Translations under genes and position numbers: made by a program
In this document: positions 37,981 through 47,935 of the stretch, in pieces
Numbering within the stretch: the first letter of the stretch is position 1
Layout: the number at the start of each line of letters is the position of its first letter
Assembly: GCA_947478905.1 (NCBI GenBank)
Contig: CANJXG010000007.1
Coordinates: 1-48,882, forward strand
From: Coxiellaceae bacterium
GTDB lineage: Bacteria > Pseudomonadota > Gammaproteobacteria > Berkiellales > Berkiellaceae
Direction of reading: 5' to 3'
Length of the DNA: 48,882 nt
The notes under the pieces: generated by a model
Told to the model about the DNA's origin: nothing
The model's input: the letters and a program-made list of their open reading frames with translations, nothing else
Databases searched by the model: none

Positions 37981-39348
37981 ATGTTTGAAAGTTTGACAGA
38001 GCGCTTAAATAAGGCTTTTAAAAATATTATTGGTAAAGGAAAGCTCACCGATGCCAATATGAATGAGACTTTAAAAGAGGTCAAAAAATCTTTATTAGAT
38101 GCTGATGTGGCGTATCCCGTAGTTAAAGTATTTTTAAAAGAATTAAAAGAAGAAGCTTCCGGAGTTGTAGTAGCTAAAGAACTTAATCCTGCGCAGGCCC
38201 TCATTAAAATTGTAAATGACAAATTAATTAGCATGATGGGTGAAACGTGTTCTGAATTAAATCTCAAAGCACAGCCACCGGCGGTGATTTTAATGGCGGG
38301 TTTACAAGGATCTGGCAAGACAACCAGCTCTGCAAAGCTAGCTAAGTTCCTAAACGAGCGACAAAAAAAATCCGTGATGATGGTAAGTGCGGACACTTAT
38401 AGACCCGCGGCTTTTGATCAATTAAAGATTTTAGCTGCGCAATTAGGAAAAGAAGTCACTTTTTTTGATTTTGATCAAACAAGGCTTACCAAACCTGTAG
38501 CTATCGTAGAAGCTGCTTTAAAAGCAGCAAAAGAACAACATATGGATGTGCTTATTGTAGATACCGCAGGACGACTGCATATTGATGATGAAATGATGCA
38601 TGAAGTCAAAGCGCTTGAGCAAGTATTAAATCCTATAGAAACGTTGTTTGTAGTAGATGGAATGACCGGTCAAGATGCTGCTAATACGGCTAAAGTATTT
38701 CATGATGTTTTACCTTTGACCGGGGTAATTGTGACTAAATTAGATGGGGATGCCAGAGGCGGTGCTATTTTATCTATTCGTCAGATTACAGGCACGCCCA
38801 TTAAATTTATTGGCATGGGTGAAAAAATTGAGGCTTTAGAACCTTTTCATCCTCAAAGGATGGCTTCTCGTATTTTAGGCATGGGAGATATATTATCGCT
38901 TGTAGAAGAGCTAGAACGTAAAGTGGATAAGGAAGAAGCCGCTCGTTTAGAGAAAAAATTACAAAAAGGCAAAGGATTTGATTTAGAAGACTTTCGTAAG
39001 CAACTTATCCAAATTCAAAATATGGGTGGGATGATGGGCTTAATGACTAAGCTGCCAGGTATGGGGGGCATGGCCAAAGCCGTTAAAGACAAAGCACCAG
39101 ATGGTATGATGGATCAGACTTTAATTATTATTAATTCTATGACCTTATTAGAAAGAAAAAAACCTTTAATAATCAATGGGTCACGCAAAGCTAGAATTGC
39201 TAAAGGATCAGGGAAGACGCTTTCAGATGTCAATAAAGTGCTCAAGCAGTACGATATGATGCAAAAAATGATGAGCAAAATGGGCCAAGGAGGCATGGCA
39301 AATCTGATGAGGGGCATTCAAGGAAAGTTCCCTGGACAATTTGGGTAA
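37981..39348 (+). CDS. ffh: Signal recognition particle GTPase Ffh
   Basis: Ffh binds signal sequences and SRP RNA and delivers ribosomes to FtsY. The 455-residue product has the N domain, G domain with G1 GLQGSGKTTSSAKLA near 105-119, DTAGR near 191, TKLDGDARGG near 250 and the methionine-rich M domain at the C-terminus (MMQKMMSKMGQGGMANLM). The length is normal. It precedes the rpsP operon as in many gammaproteobacteria. Confidence 0.98.
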   Translation: MFESLTERLNKAFKNIIGKGKLTDANMNETLKEVKKSLLDADVAYPVVKVFLKELKEEASGVVVAKELNPAQALIKIVNDKLISMMGETCSELNLKAQPPAVILMAGLQGSGKTTSSAKLAKFLNERQKKSVMMVSADTYRPAAFDQLKILAAQLGKEVTFFDFDQTRLTKPVAIVEAALKAAKEQHMDVLIVDTAGRLHIDDEMMHEVKALEQVLNPIETLFVVDGMTGQDAANTAKVFHDVLPLTGVIVTKLDGDARGGAILSIRQITGTPIKFIGMGEKIEALEPFHPQRMASRILGMGDILSLVEELERKVDKEEAARLEKKLQKGKGFDLEDFRKQLIQIQNMGGMMGLMTKLPGMGGMAKAVKDKAPDGMMDQTLIIINSMTLLERKKPLIINGSRKARIAKGSGKTLSDVNKVLKQYDMMQKMMSKMGQGGMANLMRGIQGKFPGQFG

Positions 39349-39364
39349 ATGATCTGAAAAATGA

Positions 39365-39393
39365 TTCCAAAATGGATTAAATTCGCGTAGAAT
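39365..39393 (+). promoter_or_regulatory. Possible promoter for the rpsP operon
   Basis: TTCCAA at 39365-39370 and TAGAAT at 39388-39393 are 17 bases apart, about 50 bases before rpsP. The -10 is good and the -35 poor. Read-through from ffh is an alternative. Confidence 0.35.
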
Positions 39394-39442
39394 GCTTATC
39401 TTTAATTCATTATATAGTTTGATATCTTTAGGAGAAAATATT

Positions 39443-39709
39443 ATGGTGATCATTCGCTTAGCGCGTTCTGGAGCTAAAAAGCGACCTTTTTACCACGTGG
39501 TTGTTGCGGATCAACGTTGTCCTCGTGATGGACGTTTTATCGAAAGAATAGGATTTTTTAATCCAGTTGCCAAAGGTAAAGAAGAAAAAGTCTTATTAAA
39601 GCGTGAGAGAATTGCGCATTGGGTAAGTCAAGGAGCTCAATTATCGCAGCGTGTTTTGACTTTAGTAAAAAGTTGGGATGAAGCCAAAGCTGATGTCTCA
39701 GCAGCCTAA
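39443..39709 (+). CDS. rpsP: 30S ribosomal protein S16
   Basis: The start is set at ATG 39443, because AGGAG at 39430-39434 fits and [23 protein letters not shown] is the universal S16 N-terminus; an upstream in-frame ATG would add 17 unsupported residues. Eighty-eight residues, a normal length. It is first in rpsP-rimM-trmD-rplS, and its end overlaps rimM. Confidence 0.97.
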   Translation: MVIIRLARSGAKKRPFYHVVVADQRCPRDGRFIERIGFFNPVAKGKEEKVLLKRERIAHWVSQGAQLSQRVLTLVKSWDEAKADVSAA

Positions 39710-40211
39710 GTATATTGTTTTAGGCAGAATCGGCGCGCCTTATGGTATTGCAGGGTATAATCATATTCAAAGTTATAGTAATCCTGTTGAAGATATATTG
39801 ACCTATCAGCAATGGAAAATACGTAAAAACGAAAACAGTGAGTTGAGGTGCACTACCTTAGAAAAAGGTAGAGTGCATGCTCAAGGTATAGTGGCAAAAT
39901 TAGAGGGTATCTCAGATAGAGATGCTGCTCAATTACTCACAGGATGTGAAATTGTAATTGATCGTAATCAATTACCTGCATTGCCCGAAGGAGAATATTA
40001 CTGGAATGATTTAGAAGGGTTAACGGTTGAAACCACCTTAGGTGTTGTTCTAGGTCAGGTAAGCTACTTATATAGTAATGCGGGCCATACTAATATGGTG
40101 GTCAATTCGGCCACCCAAGAGCGACACATCCCATTTATTGAGCCTGATTTTGTCACTAATATTGATGTAGAGGCTAAAAAAATTACGGTTGATTGGGATC
40201 CTGAGTTGTAA
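39693..40211 (+). CDS. rimM: Ribosome maturation factor RimM
   Basis: RimM helps assemble the 30S head and interacts with S19. The start at ATG 39693 (172 residues, [22 protein letters not shown]) is preferred to ATG 39678. The RimM N-terminal beta-barrel with [11 protein letters not shown], and the PRC-like C-terminal half with [15 protein letters not shown] near 99-113 and the closing IPFIEPDFV are visible. It overlaps rpsP by 17 bases, suggesting translational coupling. Confidence 0.95.
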   Translation: MSQQPKYIVLGRIGAPYGIAGYNHIQSYSNPVEDILTYQQWKIRKNENSELRCTTLEKGRVHAQGIVAKLEGISDRDAAQLLTGCEIVIDRNQLPALPEGEYYWNDLEGLTVETTLGVVLGQVSYLYSNAGHTNMVVNSATQERHIPFIEPDFVTNIDVEAKKITVDWDPEL

Positions 40212-40217
40212 TCAAGT

Positions 40218-40931
40218 ATGTGGTTTGGTATCGTTACCTTATTTCCAGAAATGTTTAGTAGCCTTACTGAATATGGCATAACGGCTCGGGCAAAAAAGAA
40301 TAAGTTGATAAGCTTAGACTTTTCAAATCCTAGAGATTTTGCTGTAGATAAACATAATACAGTAGATGATAGGCCCTATGGGGGCGGTCCCGGTATGGTA
40401 ATGAAGCCAGACATTTTATTTCAAGCATTAGAAAGTTTGAAATTAACTAAAGCCCTTTCAGGAGGGGAGAAAAAAATAAAAGTAATTTATTTATCTCCTG
40501 CTGGCAAAAAATTAACGCAAGCAAAAGTGCGTGCTTTAGCAGTAGAATCGGAATTAATTTTAATTTCGGGGCGTTATGAAGGGATTGATCAACGATTTAT
40601 CGATACCCAAGTCGATGAGATGATCTCCATAGGAGATTATGTTTTAAGTGGGGGAGAATTACCGGCGATGGTGTTGATTGATGCGGTTACGCGTTTACAA
40701 CCAGGCGCTTTAGGACACGCTTTGTCGAGCGTTCAGGATTCTTTTAGTATAACGACACAACTCGATTGCCCGCATTATACACGCCCAGAAATCTGGCAAA
40801 ATCAGGCAGTACCAGAAATATTATTAAGTGGGAATCATAAAATGATTGCTGCGTGGCGACTAAAAGCCGCTTTAGAATTAACAAAAAAATATCGATCTGA
40901 TTTAATTGAAGGACTAGGAGAAAATACATGA
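40218..40931 (+). CDS. trmD: tRNA (guanine-N1)-methyltransferase TrmD
   Basis: Methylates G37 of tRNAs from SAM, preventing frameshifts. The 237-residue SPOUT enzyme shows the N-terminal [29 protein letters not shown] near 52-69, the knot [15 protein letters not shown] near 116-130 and [20 protein letters not shown] near 138-157. The length is normal. Its stop overlaps the rplS start in an ATGA arrangement. Confidence 0.98.
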   Translation: MWFGIVTLFPEMFSSLTEYGITARAKKNKLISLDFSNPRDFAVDKHNTVDDRPYGGGPGMVMKPDILFQALESLKLTKALSGGEKKIKVIYLSPAGKKLTQAKVRALAVESELILISGRYEGIDQRFIDTQVDEMISIGDYVLSGGELPAMVLIDAVTRLQPGALGHALSSVQDSFSITTQLDCPHYTRPEIWQNQAVPEILLSGNHKMIAAWRLKAALELTKKYRSDLIEGLGENT

Positions 40932-41329
40932 GCACTATAATACAATCAATTGAGAACGAACAATTGAAGACCAATATTCCAACGTTTTATCCCGGGGATA
41001 CGATCGTCGTATCGTTAAAAGTAACCGAAGGGACAAGAGAGCGGTTACAGGATTTTGAAGGCGTTGTGATGGGTATCAAAAGTCGTGGATTAAACTCTGC
41101 ATTTGTGGTGCGTAAAATATCTCATGGGGAAGGTGTGGAAAGAACTTTCCAAACTCATAGCCCTGTTATCGATAAAATCACGGTAAAGCGACATGGTAAG
41201 GTGCGTCAAGCTAAATTAGGATACTTGCGTAATCTTAAAGGCCGTGCTGCCAGAATTACAGAAGATTTGGGTAAAACTCATAAATTAGCAGCCAAAGCAG
41301 CAGCTAAAATAGTCAGCGATAGCCAGTAA
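40928..41329 (+). CDS. rplS: 50S ribosomal protein L19
   Basis: The 133-residue product has the L19 core [22 protein letters not shown] and the typical [23 protein letters not shown] and [11 protein letters not shown]. It is longer than the usual 115 or so residues because of a Lys/Ala-rich C-terminal tail. It starts four bases before the trmD stop ends. A long hairpin follows. Confidence 0.97.
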   Translation: MSTIIQSIENEQLKTNIPTFYPGDTIVVSLKVTEGTRERLQDFEGVVMGIKSRGLNSAFVVRKISHGEGVERTFQTHSPVIDKITVKRHGKVRQAKLGYLRNLKGRAARITEDLGKTHKLAAKAAAKIVSDSQ

Positions 41330-41339
41330 TCTCTTGTCA

Positions 41340-41377
41340 AAAGTTGGTATTAAGGATTATTGCTTAATACCAACTTT
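41340..41377 (+). terminator. Hairpin ending the rpsP-rplS operon
   Basis: A perfect 15-bp inverted repeat (AAAGTTGGTATTAAG pairing with CTTAATACCAACTTT) with an eight-base loop, 10 bases after the rplS stop. The right arm ends in TTT rather than a long T-run. It lies just before dsbC, whose Shine-Dalgarno begins 9 bases later. Confidence 0.75.
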
Positions 41378-41398
41378 ACTATATTAAGGATTAATAAA

Positions 41399-42169
41399 AT
41401 GACTGTTTTTAAATGGAGTTTTTTTCTAGTTATTCTGTTTTTACAAAATTCAATTTTTGCTCATGCTTCCACACCTGCCTTAATTGCTCCTGAGATCAAA
41501 GAAAAAATTACTAAAAACTTTACTAAAAGTTTACCTAGCTTAAAAGTAGATACGCTAGAAGCTACTTCTATTGCTAATTTATATCAAGTTACGGCAGGGC
41601 CGGTGGTAATGTATGTCACCAGTGATGGCCGCTATGCTTTTTCAGGAGATGTTTTAGACTTACAAGATGGCAAAACCAATATTACCGAACTTGCGCGTAG
41701 AAAAGCATTGATGCAAGCTTTAGAAAAATTTGGTGAATCTAATATGATTATTTATGCGTCCGCTCTTAGCATAAAACCTCACTATAGCGTTACCGTTTTT
41801 ACTGATATAGAGTGTAGCTATTGTCAAAAATTTCACTCCCATATTGATAAAACTAATCAATTGGGTATTACAGTGCGATATATGGCATTTCCTAAAACAG
41901 GTAAAAATACCTCTGCTTATAATGCCTTGGTGTCTACTTGGTGTGCAAAAGATAGAAAAGCAGCTTTTAATCAAGCAATGCTAGGGAAGGTTCCTCCTTT
42001 GCAATGTTATAGTCATAATGTTGATAAACAATTCAATTTAGGCGCATTAGCGGGGGTTGGTGGCACCCCTACTATGGTGATTGATGGACAACTGGTAGCA
42101 GGATATTTTGATCCCGAAGAATTGTTAGCGCTTATTAAACAAATAAAGCAAACAAAAAGATCAATTTAG
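41399..42169 (+). CDS. dsbC: Thiol:disulfide interchange protein DsbC
   Basis: A periplasmic disulfide isomerase. The start at ATG 41399 has AAGGA 8 bases before and gives a signal peptide (MTVFKWSFFLVILFLQ, cleavage likely after AHA), 256 residues in all. The N-terminal dimerisation domain is followed by the thioredoxin fold with FTDIECSYCQKFH (active CSYC, near 139-142), and GVGGTPTMVIDGQLVAGY near 221-238 with the cis-Pro. Its 3' end overlaps gshB by four bases, convergent. Confidence 0.95.
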   Translation: MTVFKWSFFLVILFLQNSIFAHASTPALIAPEIKEKITKNFTKSLPSLKVDTLEATSIANLYQVTAGPVVMYVTSDGRYAFSGDVLDLQDGKTNITELARRKALMQALEKFGESNMIIYASALSIKPHYSVTVFTDIECSYCQKFHSHIDKTNQLGITVRYMAFPKTGKNTSAYNALVSTWCAKDRKAAFNQAMLGKVPPLQCYSHNVDKQFNLGALAGVGGTPTMVIDGQLVAGYFDPEELLALIKQIKQTKRSI

Positions 42170-43125
42170 TTTGCATGATATTTTTTAACAATAGCATCTA
42201 AAATATAGGCACTGATATTCACATTAAATAATTGATCTATTTGTCTTATACCCATAGGGCTTGTGACATTAATTTCTGTTAAATAATCCCCAATAATATC
42301 TAGGCCAACAAATAATAAGCCTTTTTCTTTTAAAGTAGGACCGATTTGCTCGCAAATCCATTTATTTTTTGTTGTTAGATTTGCACCCATCCCAGTGCCC
42401 CCTGCTGCTAAATTACCCCGTATATCATCGTCTTTTGGAATACGGCTTAAAGCATGAGGATAAGCAAGACCATCTATCATTAATACTCGTTTATCGCCGC
42501 TTGTTTTAATCTCAGGAATAAATTTTTGAATCATTAAAGGTCTTTGACCTGCTTGTGTGAGCGTTTCGATGACTACATTTATGTTAGGATCGGTTTCGTG
42601 GGCCAGAAAAACTAAATGTCCCCCCATATTATCCAGTGGTTTACAAATTGTTTTTTTATGTTGATTTAAAAATTTTTTAATGATGCAGGCTTGAGAGCTT
42701 ACTAGGGTAGGGGGGCAGCATTGCGGAAACCAACTAGCAAACATTTTTTCATTAGCATCTCTAACACTTTGAGGTTTATTGATGACTAAATGATTGTTTT
42801 TTTCAGCGTGTTCTAAAAGATACGTTAAATATAAATAATTAATATCAAAAGGGGGATCTTTACGTAACAGTGTGACATCACAGGTGTGTAATGGTTTAAT
42901 GATAGGCTCATTATCTGAAAAATAAAAATAATATTCACTGTTATCTTCTACTTTTAATCTTTTCATGGCGGCAAATACCACCCCATCTTCAATATATACT
43001 TGGTGAGGTTCAATGTATTGAATAACCCAATTGCGTTTTTGTGCTTCTAATAATAATGCAAAGGTTGAATTTGTTGCAGGGTTTATTTTTTCAATAGGAT
43101 CCATAATAACGGCTAGTTCAAACAT
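42166..43125 (-). CDS. gshB: Glutathione synthetase
   Basis: ATP-grasp enzyme joining glycine to gamma-glutamylcysteine. The 319-residue product has the N-terminal ELAVIMDPIEKINPATNSTFALL, KDPPFDINYLYLTYLLE near 90-106, KPLDNMGGHLVF near 159-170 and GLDIIGDYLTEINVTSPMGIRQID near 270-293, all typical. The length is normal. The start overlaps gshA by 13 bases, so the two are an operon. Confidence 0.97.
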   Translation of the reverse strand: MFELAVIMDPIEKINPATNSTFALLLEAQKRNWVIQYIEPHQVYIEDGVVFAAMKRLKVEDNSEYYFYFSDNEPIIKPLHTCDVTLLRKDPPFDINYLYLTYLLEHAEKNNHLVINKPQSVRDANEKMFASWFPQCCPPTLVSSQACIIKKFLNQHKKTICKPLDNMGGHLVFLAHETDPNINVVIETLTQAGQRPLMIQKFIPEIKTSGDKRVLMIDGLAYPHALSRIPKDDDIRGNLAAGGTGMGANLTTKNKWICEQIGPTLKEKGLLFVGLDIIGDYLTEINVTSPMGIRQIDQLFNVNISAYILDAIVKKYHAN

Positions 43126-44333
43126 GGTTGCCCTCCTGTTTGTTCGCTTTCTAAGGTTGCCGCTAAATGCGCTATTCTAGCTACTACACTATGAGCATAT
43201 TCTATATTTTTAAGGGGCACAAAATGCATGCCACGGCTATTAAGATTTTCTGTTGCGCTTTTATTGGGATGCACTCTATTAAAAGCCCCTACTACCGTTT
43301 GACCAAGCATATAGATAACCGGCTCACATGTAAAATTATCGATGCGATCAATGGTAGGGATCCCTTCTTGTATAATAAGATTAGACACCTTTTGTTTTCC
43401 TTTGCCAACCGACATTTGAAGGCGTTGTTTTCTATTTAACGTTAAAAGTGCTTGCGCATTCTGGATCATCATCACGGCCATACCATAGGTGCCACTATCG
43501 GATTTAATGACCACAAAAGGTTTTTCTGTTATATGGTATTGAGTATATTTTTTTTGAATATTTTCTAGTAAAATCGCTACTTTTTCGAGAAGCTGCCCTT
43601 CTAAGTCATGGTTATTTTTAAGGTTTATAAAGTCTACATTTTCATGATATGTAAATAATGGATTGATAAACCAAGGGTCGATTTCAATTAAATGAGCAAG
43701 TTCAGTCGCGAGTTTTTCATACAGCGTAAAATGATGTGTTTTGCGTCTAGTAAACCAACCCATATCAAGACGTGGGAGAATGGGTTGGGTGATATTGAAT
43801 AATATATCGGGAACCCCTTCACAGAGATCATTATTTAATATAATTAAATCAGGGCTAAAATTTTCTAAGGTTAATATAGTATGATTACGAATAATCGGTT
43901 CAATGTTTAGTGTTTTGCCGTTATTTAACTCAATCATTTTAGGATGTTTTAACGATAATAATGATCCCACCCTCACTTCGTAGCCTGCCGCATGTATTAA
44001 TTCACTGAGCACGTGTATATTCTCAAAATAAAAGGCATTTCTGGTATGGCTCTCTGGTATCAGGAGGATTTTTTTGCATTCAGGATAACGCGGTGCTAAG
44101 AGTGTTTTTAACACCTTTTTACAGAGCGGATATACACTAGGATCTAAATTATTGAATCCCGCTGGAAACACATTCGTATCAACAGGGCTGAGTTTATATC
44201 CGCAATAGCGCAGATCAACTGAACCAGTAATTAAAGGAGGGTGTGTATCCCATTGCTTTTCAAACCAATTTTCAATAAGAATTTGATTGTTTAGCATAGT
44301 GAATAGTATGTTCGTCTTGATTTTGCTTACCAT
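43113..44333 (-). CDS. gshA: Glutamate-cysteine ligase, proteobacterial (Acidithiobacillus-type)
   Basis: First enzyme of glutathione synthesis. The 406-residue product is not the E. coli GshA type; it resembles the Acidithiobacillus-type family, with SVDLRYCGYKLSPVDTNVFPAGFNNL near 39-64, KSDSGTYGMAVMM near 274 and RVHPNKSATENLNSRGMHFVPL near 355-376. An ATG at 44297 (MLNNQILIENWF) is a possible alternative start. It overlaps gshB, which supports the assignment. Confidence 0.9.
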   Translation of the reverse strand: MVSKIKTNILFTMLNNQILIENWFEKQWDTHPPLITGSVDLRYCGYKLSPVDTNVFPAGFNNLDPSVYPLCKKVLKTLLAPRYPECKKILLIPESHTRNAFYFENIHVLSELIHAAGYEVRVGSLLSLKHPKMIELNNGKTLNIEPIIRNHTILTLENFSPDLIILNNDLCEGVPDILFNITQPILPRLDMGWFTRRKTHHFTLYEKLATELAHLIEIDPWFINPLFTYHENVDFINLKNNHDLEGQLLEKVAILLENIQKKYTQYHITEKPFVVIKSDSGTYGMAVMMIQNAQALLTLNRKQRLQMSVGKGKQKVSNLIIQEGIPTIDRIDNFTCEPVIYMLGQTVVGAFNRVHPNKSATENLNSRGMHFVPLKNIEYAHSVVARIAHLAATLESEQTGGQPCLN

Positions 44334-44360
44334 AATTGAAGTATAGTAAGCATTGAGGCC

Positions 44361-45989
44361 TTACATGTCAGAATAATTAGGCCCATCGGCACCTTGGGGG
44401 GGAACCCAAGTAATATTTTGAGTAGGATCTTTAATATCACAAGCTTTGCAGTGAATGCAATTAGAAGAATTGATTTGCAAATAATCGCTTTGATCAGATT
44501 TTTTTAGAATCTCATATACTCCGGCTGGGCAATATCGTTGTTCAGGCGCATCATATATTTTTAAATTGAGGGTGATCGCCAGGCTTGGATTACGTAAAAT
44601 TAAATGATTAGGTTGATTTTCTTCATAATAAAGATGGCTTCTTGAAATGGAAGTCATTTTATCAAAGCTCAAGATACCATCAGGCTTTGGATAATGGATG
44701 ATCTTCGAATGTGCAGCAGGTTTTAAGGCCAGATAATCTGCTCTATGCTGGAGCGTCCAGGGTGCTTGTCCTTTGAAAATGTAACTGTCAAAGGCAGCCC
44801 ACGCTAGACCAGCCCATAAACCCCATTGAAAGCCCGGACGTATATTGCGTGCTTTAAATAATTCAGTGTAAATCCAGCTTTTTTTTATTTTTTGTGTGTA
44901 ATTTGTTTTTTCAAATAGGGCCTCTGCAGCTAACATACCTGATTTCATGGCCGTATGAGAGCCTTTGAGTTTTGCTACATTCATAAAGCCTGCGCTACAC
45001 CCTACTAGCATACCACCTGGGAAGGTTAAGGTTGGGATAGATTGAAGGCCCCCTTCTGTTAAACTGCGTGCGCCGTAGCTTAATACTGTGCCATTGTGTA
45101 GTATATTTTTAATATGAGGATGGTGTTTAAATCTTTGAAATTCTTCATAGGCAGATAAATAAGGATTTTGATAATCTAAACCCACGATTAAGCCAATCGC
45201 TAATCGATTTTTCTCTAAATGATAAAGAAAGCCGCCACCATAAGTGTGAGCATCAAGAGGCCACCCAATAGTGTGGGTGACATGTCCTAATTGATGTTGA
45301 TTGGCAGGAATTTCCCATATTTCTTTTATCCCTAATCCATAAGTTTGCGGTGACTCGGGGTTTTGTAATTTAAAAAGGTGAATGAGTTTTTGACTGAGCG
45401 AGCCGCGTGCGCCTTCTGCAAAAATAGTATGCTGTGCGAAAATATTCATACCCCGTTGAAAATTAGATTTAGGGTGTCCTGATTTATCCACCCCTTTATC
45501 TCCCGTGGTAATCCCGATGACTTGTTTAGAGTCATTCAATAAAATATCTTGACCCGCAAAGCCTGGATAAATTTGTACTCCTAAATTTTCTGCTTGCTGA
45601 GCAAGCCAGCGACATAAATTGGCTAAACTGATTATATAATTTCCCGTATTATCCATTTTGGGGGGGGTAGGCAGTTTGATTGATTTGTTTTGGGTAAGCA
45701 AGGTAAATTTATCATGCGTGACGAGTGTATTTAAAGGGGCTCCTAGGGCCTTCCATTCAGGGATGAGTTCAGTTAATGCTCTAGGTTCAAAGACAGCACC
45801 TGATAAAATATGAGCACCCACCTGCGAGCCTTTTTCTATAATACACACGCTGGGCGGGATGCCGGCTTGATCACATAATTGTGCATAGCGGATCCCTGCA
45901 CAGAGGCCAGCAGGTCCTGCTCCAATAATGAGCACATCAAAGTGAATAGAATCTCTTGGTGTTGTATGCATGGTTTCTAAAGTATACAA
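44361..45989 (-). CDS. Electron transfer flavoprotein-ubiquinone oxidoreductase
   Basis: ETF-QO is a membrane-associated FAD and 4Fe-4S enzyme passing electrons from ETF to ubiquinone. The 542-residue product has the FAD fold DVLIIGAGPAGLCAGIRYAQ near 19-38, the ETF-QO stretch GAHILSGAVFEPRAL near 57-71 and the C-terminal cluster motif CIHCKACDIKDPTQNITWVPP near 513-533. A run of eight C, with TPPK encoded across it, is at 45660-45667. It is divergent from etfBA, with which it works. Confidence 0.96.
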   Translation of the reverse strand: MYTLETMHTTPRDSIHFDVLIIGAGPAGLCAGIRYAQLCDQAGIPPSVCIIEKGSQVGAHILSGAVFEPRALTELIPEWKALGAPLNTLVTHDKFTLLTQNKSIKLPTPPKMDNTGNYIISLANLCRWLAQQAENLGVQIYPGFAGQDILLNDSKQVIGITTGDKGVDKSGHPKSNFQRGMNIFAQHTIFAEGARGSLSQKLIHLFKLQNPESPQTYGLGIKEIWEIPANQHQLGHVTHTIGWPLDAHTYGGGFLYHLEKNRLAIGLIVGLDYQNPYLSAYEEFQRFKHHPHIKNILHNGTVLSYGARSLTEGGLQSIPTLTFPGGMLVGCSAGFMNVAKLKGSHTAMKSGMLAAEALFEKTNYTQKIKKSWIYTELFKARNIRPGFQWGLWAGLAWAAFDSYIFKGQAPWTLQHRADYLALKPAAHSKIIHYPKPDGILSFDKMTSISRSHLYYEENQPNHLILRNPSLAITLNLKIYDAPEQRYCPAGVYEILKKSDQSDYLQINSSNCIHCKACDIKDPTQNITWVPPQGADGPNYSDM

Positions 45990-46027
45990 TAGTATAGATT
46001 ACACATATACACTGTTTAGGTAAAAAA

Positions 46028-46783
46028 ATGAGAGTATTGGTTACTTTAAAACGGGTGCCCGATCCTTATGGTCCTCCCACTCGTATCGATAAAGAGGGAT
46101 TAAAACTAGTATCAGATGATCTGAAAATGGTTATTAATCCATTTGATGAAATTGCACTAGAAGAAGCGATACGTTGGAAAGAGCAAAATATAGTCAATGA
46201 GATTATTATAGTTTCTATTGGCTCCGAAATGACTACACAAACTTTAAGAGCAGGTTTGGCCTTAGGTGCAGATCGCGGTATTTTATTAAAAACAGATCAA
46301 ATATTAGAGCCTTTAAATATTGCTAAAGTACTCACTTTTATTATTCAAAAAGAAGCTCCAGATATCGTGATGATGGGTAAACAAGCTATTGATAATGACA
46401 GTGGCCAAACGGGTCAGATGGTAGCAGCAATGCTAAACTGGCCACAAGCTACTTTTGCTTCAAAAATTATTTTTAGTGATAACCAAGAAAAAGTGAGCGT
46501 GACCCGCGAAGTAGATGGGGGCTTAGAAACGCTTCAAGCCACTTTGCCCTGTGTGATTACCGCAGATTTACGACTCAATACGCCTCGATATCCTTCTTTA
46601 CCTAATATTATGAAGTCCAAATCTAAACCTATTGAGGTAGTGGCTATTCCAGATACAGTAGATATTAGAGCGCACACTAAAGTGCTTAAAATACAATCTC
46701 CTCCACCGCGAAAGCCAGGTATAAAAGTAAAAGATGTTGCTGAACTTATGGATTACTTACGTAACACGGAAAAAATAATTTAA
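46028..46783 (+). CDS. etfB: Electron transfer flavoprotein beta subunit
   Basis: The 251-residue product carries VLVTLKRVPDPYGPPTRI at the N-terminus and DNDSGQTGQMVAAMLNWPQATFAS near 122-145, plus the C-terminal part with ETF-beta features. It dimerises with EtfA and shuttles electrons from acyl-CoA or other dehydrogenases to ETF-QO. etfA starts 6 bases after its stop. Confidence 0.97.
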   Translation: MRVLVTLKRVPDPYGPPTRIDKEGLKLVSDDLKMVINPFDEIALEEAIRWKEQNIVNEIIIVSIGSEMTTQTLRAGLALGADRGILLKTDQILEPLNIAKVLTFIIQKEAPDIVMMGKQAIDNDSGQTGQMVAAMLNWPQATFASKIIFSDNQEKVSVTREVDGGLETLQATLPCVITADLRLNTPRYPSLPNIMKSKSKPIEVVAIPDTVDIRAHTKVLKIQSPPPRKPGIKVKDVAELMDYLRNTEKII

Positions 46784-46789
46784 AAATGT

Positions 46790-47743
46790 ATGAAAACACT
46801 TATTATTGCTGAAATTGCACATCAAAAAATTACCTCAGGCACCTTATCCACCATAAGCGCAGGCATGCAATTGGGAGGAGAATTAGATGTTTTGATGATG
46901 GGCTCCAACATCCAGGCATTAGCAAAAGAATTAATTGAATATGAGGGCGTATCTCATGTTTTACAAGCAGAACATAGTGCTTATGACCATGGAGTAGCAG
47001 AAAATGTTGCATCGCTTATTATCAATCTTGCAGAAGATTATACTCATATTTTAGCGCCCGCAAGTACGTTTGGTAAAAATATTATGCCAAGAGTAGCAGC
47101 ACTTAAAGACGTTGCACAATTATCCGATGTGACTACTATTATAGATAATAATACTTTTATTCATCCTATTTATGCTGGAGATATTTTAGAGACAGTACAG
47201 ATGCTCGATGCCTTAAAAATTCTTACGATTCGCACCACAGCATTTGAGGCTGCTAAAAAAACAAATAGATCCGTGCCTATAGAAATAATAGATCTTGTTT
47301 TTGAAAATCAAAAAATTGAATTTATATCCTCCCAAAAACCCGAATTGGTACGCCCAGAACTTGGGGTTGCTAAAATTGTGGTTTCAGGGGGCAGAGGATT
47401 ACAAAGTGCTGAAAATTTTAAAAAGTTAGAAGCTATAGCCGATAAGCTGCATGCGGCAATAGGGGCTTCTCGCGCCGCAGTAGACGCGGGTTTTGTGCCT
47501 AATGATTATCAAGTCGGGCAAACGGGTAAAATTGTCGCTCCAGATTTATATATTGCAATTGGAATATCGGGTGCTATTCAGCATGTAGCAGGGATGAAAG
47601 CTTCAAAGATAATTGTCGCAATTAATAAAGATCCCGATGCCCCCATTTTTCAAATTGCAGATTATGGCTTAGTCGGAGATCTTTTTACGGTTTTGCCAGA
47701 ATTAGAGACTGCATTAGAAGACTCTAAATCAGATGCGCGCTGA
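46790..47743 (+). CDS. etfA: Electron transfer flavoprotein alpha subunit
   Basis: The 317-residue product has the C-terminal FAD domain with VVSGGRGLQSAENF near 198-211, GASRAAVDAGFVPNDYQVGQTGKIVAPDLYIAIGISGAIQHVAGM near 227-270 read as several conserved blocks, and IVAINKDPDAPIFQIADYGLVGDLF. Standard length. It is translated from the same transcript as etfB. Confidence 0.97.
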   Translation: MKTLIIAEIAHQKITSGTLSTISAGMQLGGELDVLMMGSNIQALAKELIEYEGVSHVLQAEHSAYDHGVAENVASLIINLAEDYTHILAPASTFGKNIMPRVAALKDVAQLSDVTTIIDNNTFIHPIYAGDILETVQMLDALKILTIRTTAFEAAKKTNRSVPIEIIDLVFENQKIEFISSQKPELVRPELGVAKIVVSGGRGLQSAENFKKLEAIADKLHAAIGASRAAVDAGFVPNDYQVGQTGKIVAPDLYIAIGISGAIQHVAGMKASKIIVAINKDPDAPIFQIADYGLVGDLFTVLPELETALEDSKSDAR

Positions 47744-47747
47744 ATAG

Positions 47748-47924
47748 TCACATTTTTTTTGTATTATCAATTTTACTTATTGCTCGTTTCAATTGTTTTT
47801 CAATTTCATCCTCTTCTTGAAGCATGCTTTGTTTAGCGATTATAAAAGTCTGATTTTTTGAAGCGTACCCTATAGCATCTGCACAAATCGTTTTTAAAAA
47901 TGCAGTTTTTTGTTTTGGTGTCAC
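47748..47924 (-). CDS. Possible small protein, unknown
   Basis: An open frame of about 58 codons from a GTG, encoding a Lys/Gln-rich, probably helical peptide (VTPKQKTAFLKTICADAIGY and SMLQEEDEIEKQLKRAISKI). The frame stays open upstream past the GTG, and no Shine-Dalgarno is evident, so it could be the tail of a broken gene. No family recognised. Confidence 0.3.
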   Translation of the reverse strand: MTPKQKTAFLKTICADAIGYASKNQTFIIAKQSMLQEEDEIEKQLKRAISKIDNTKKM

Positions 47925-47935
47925 TTTTTGACGCG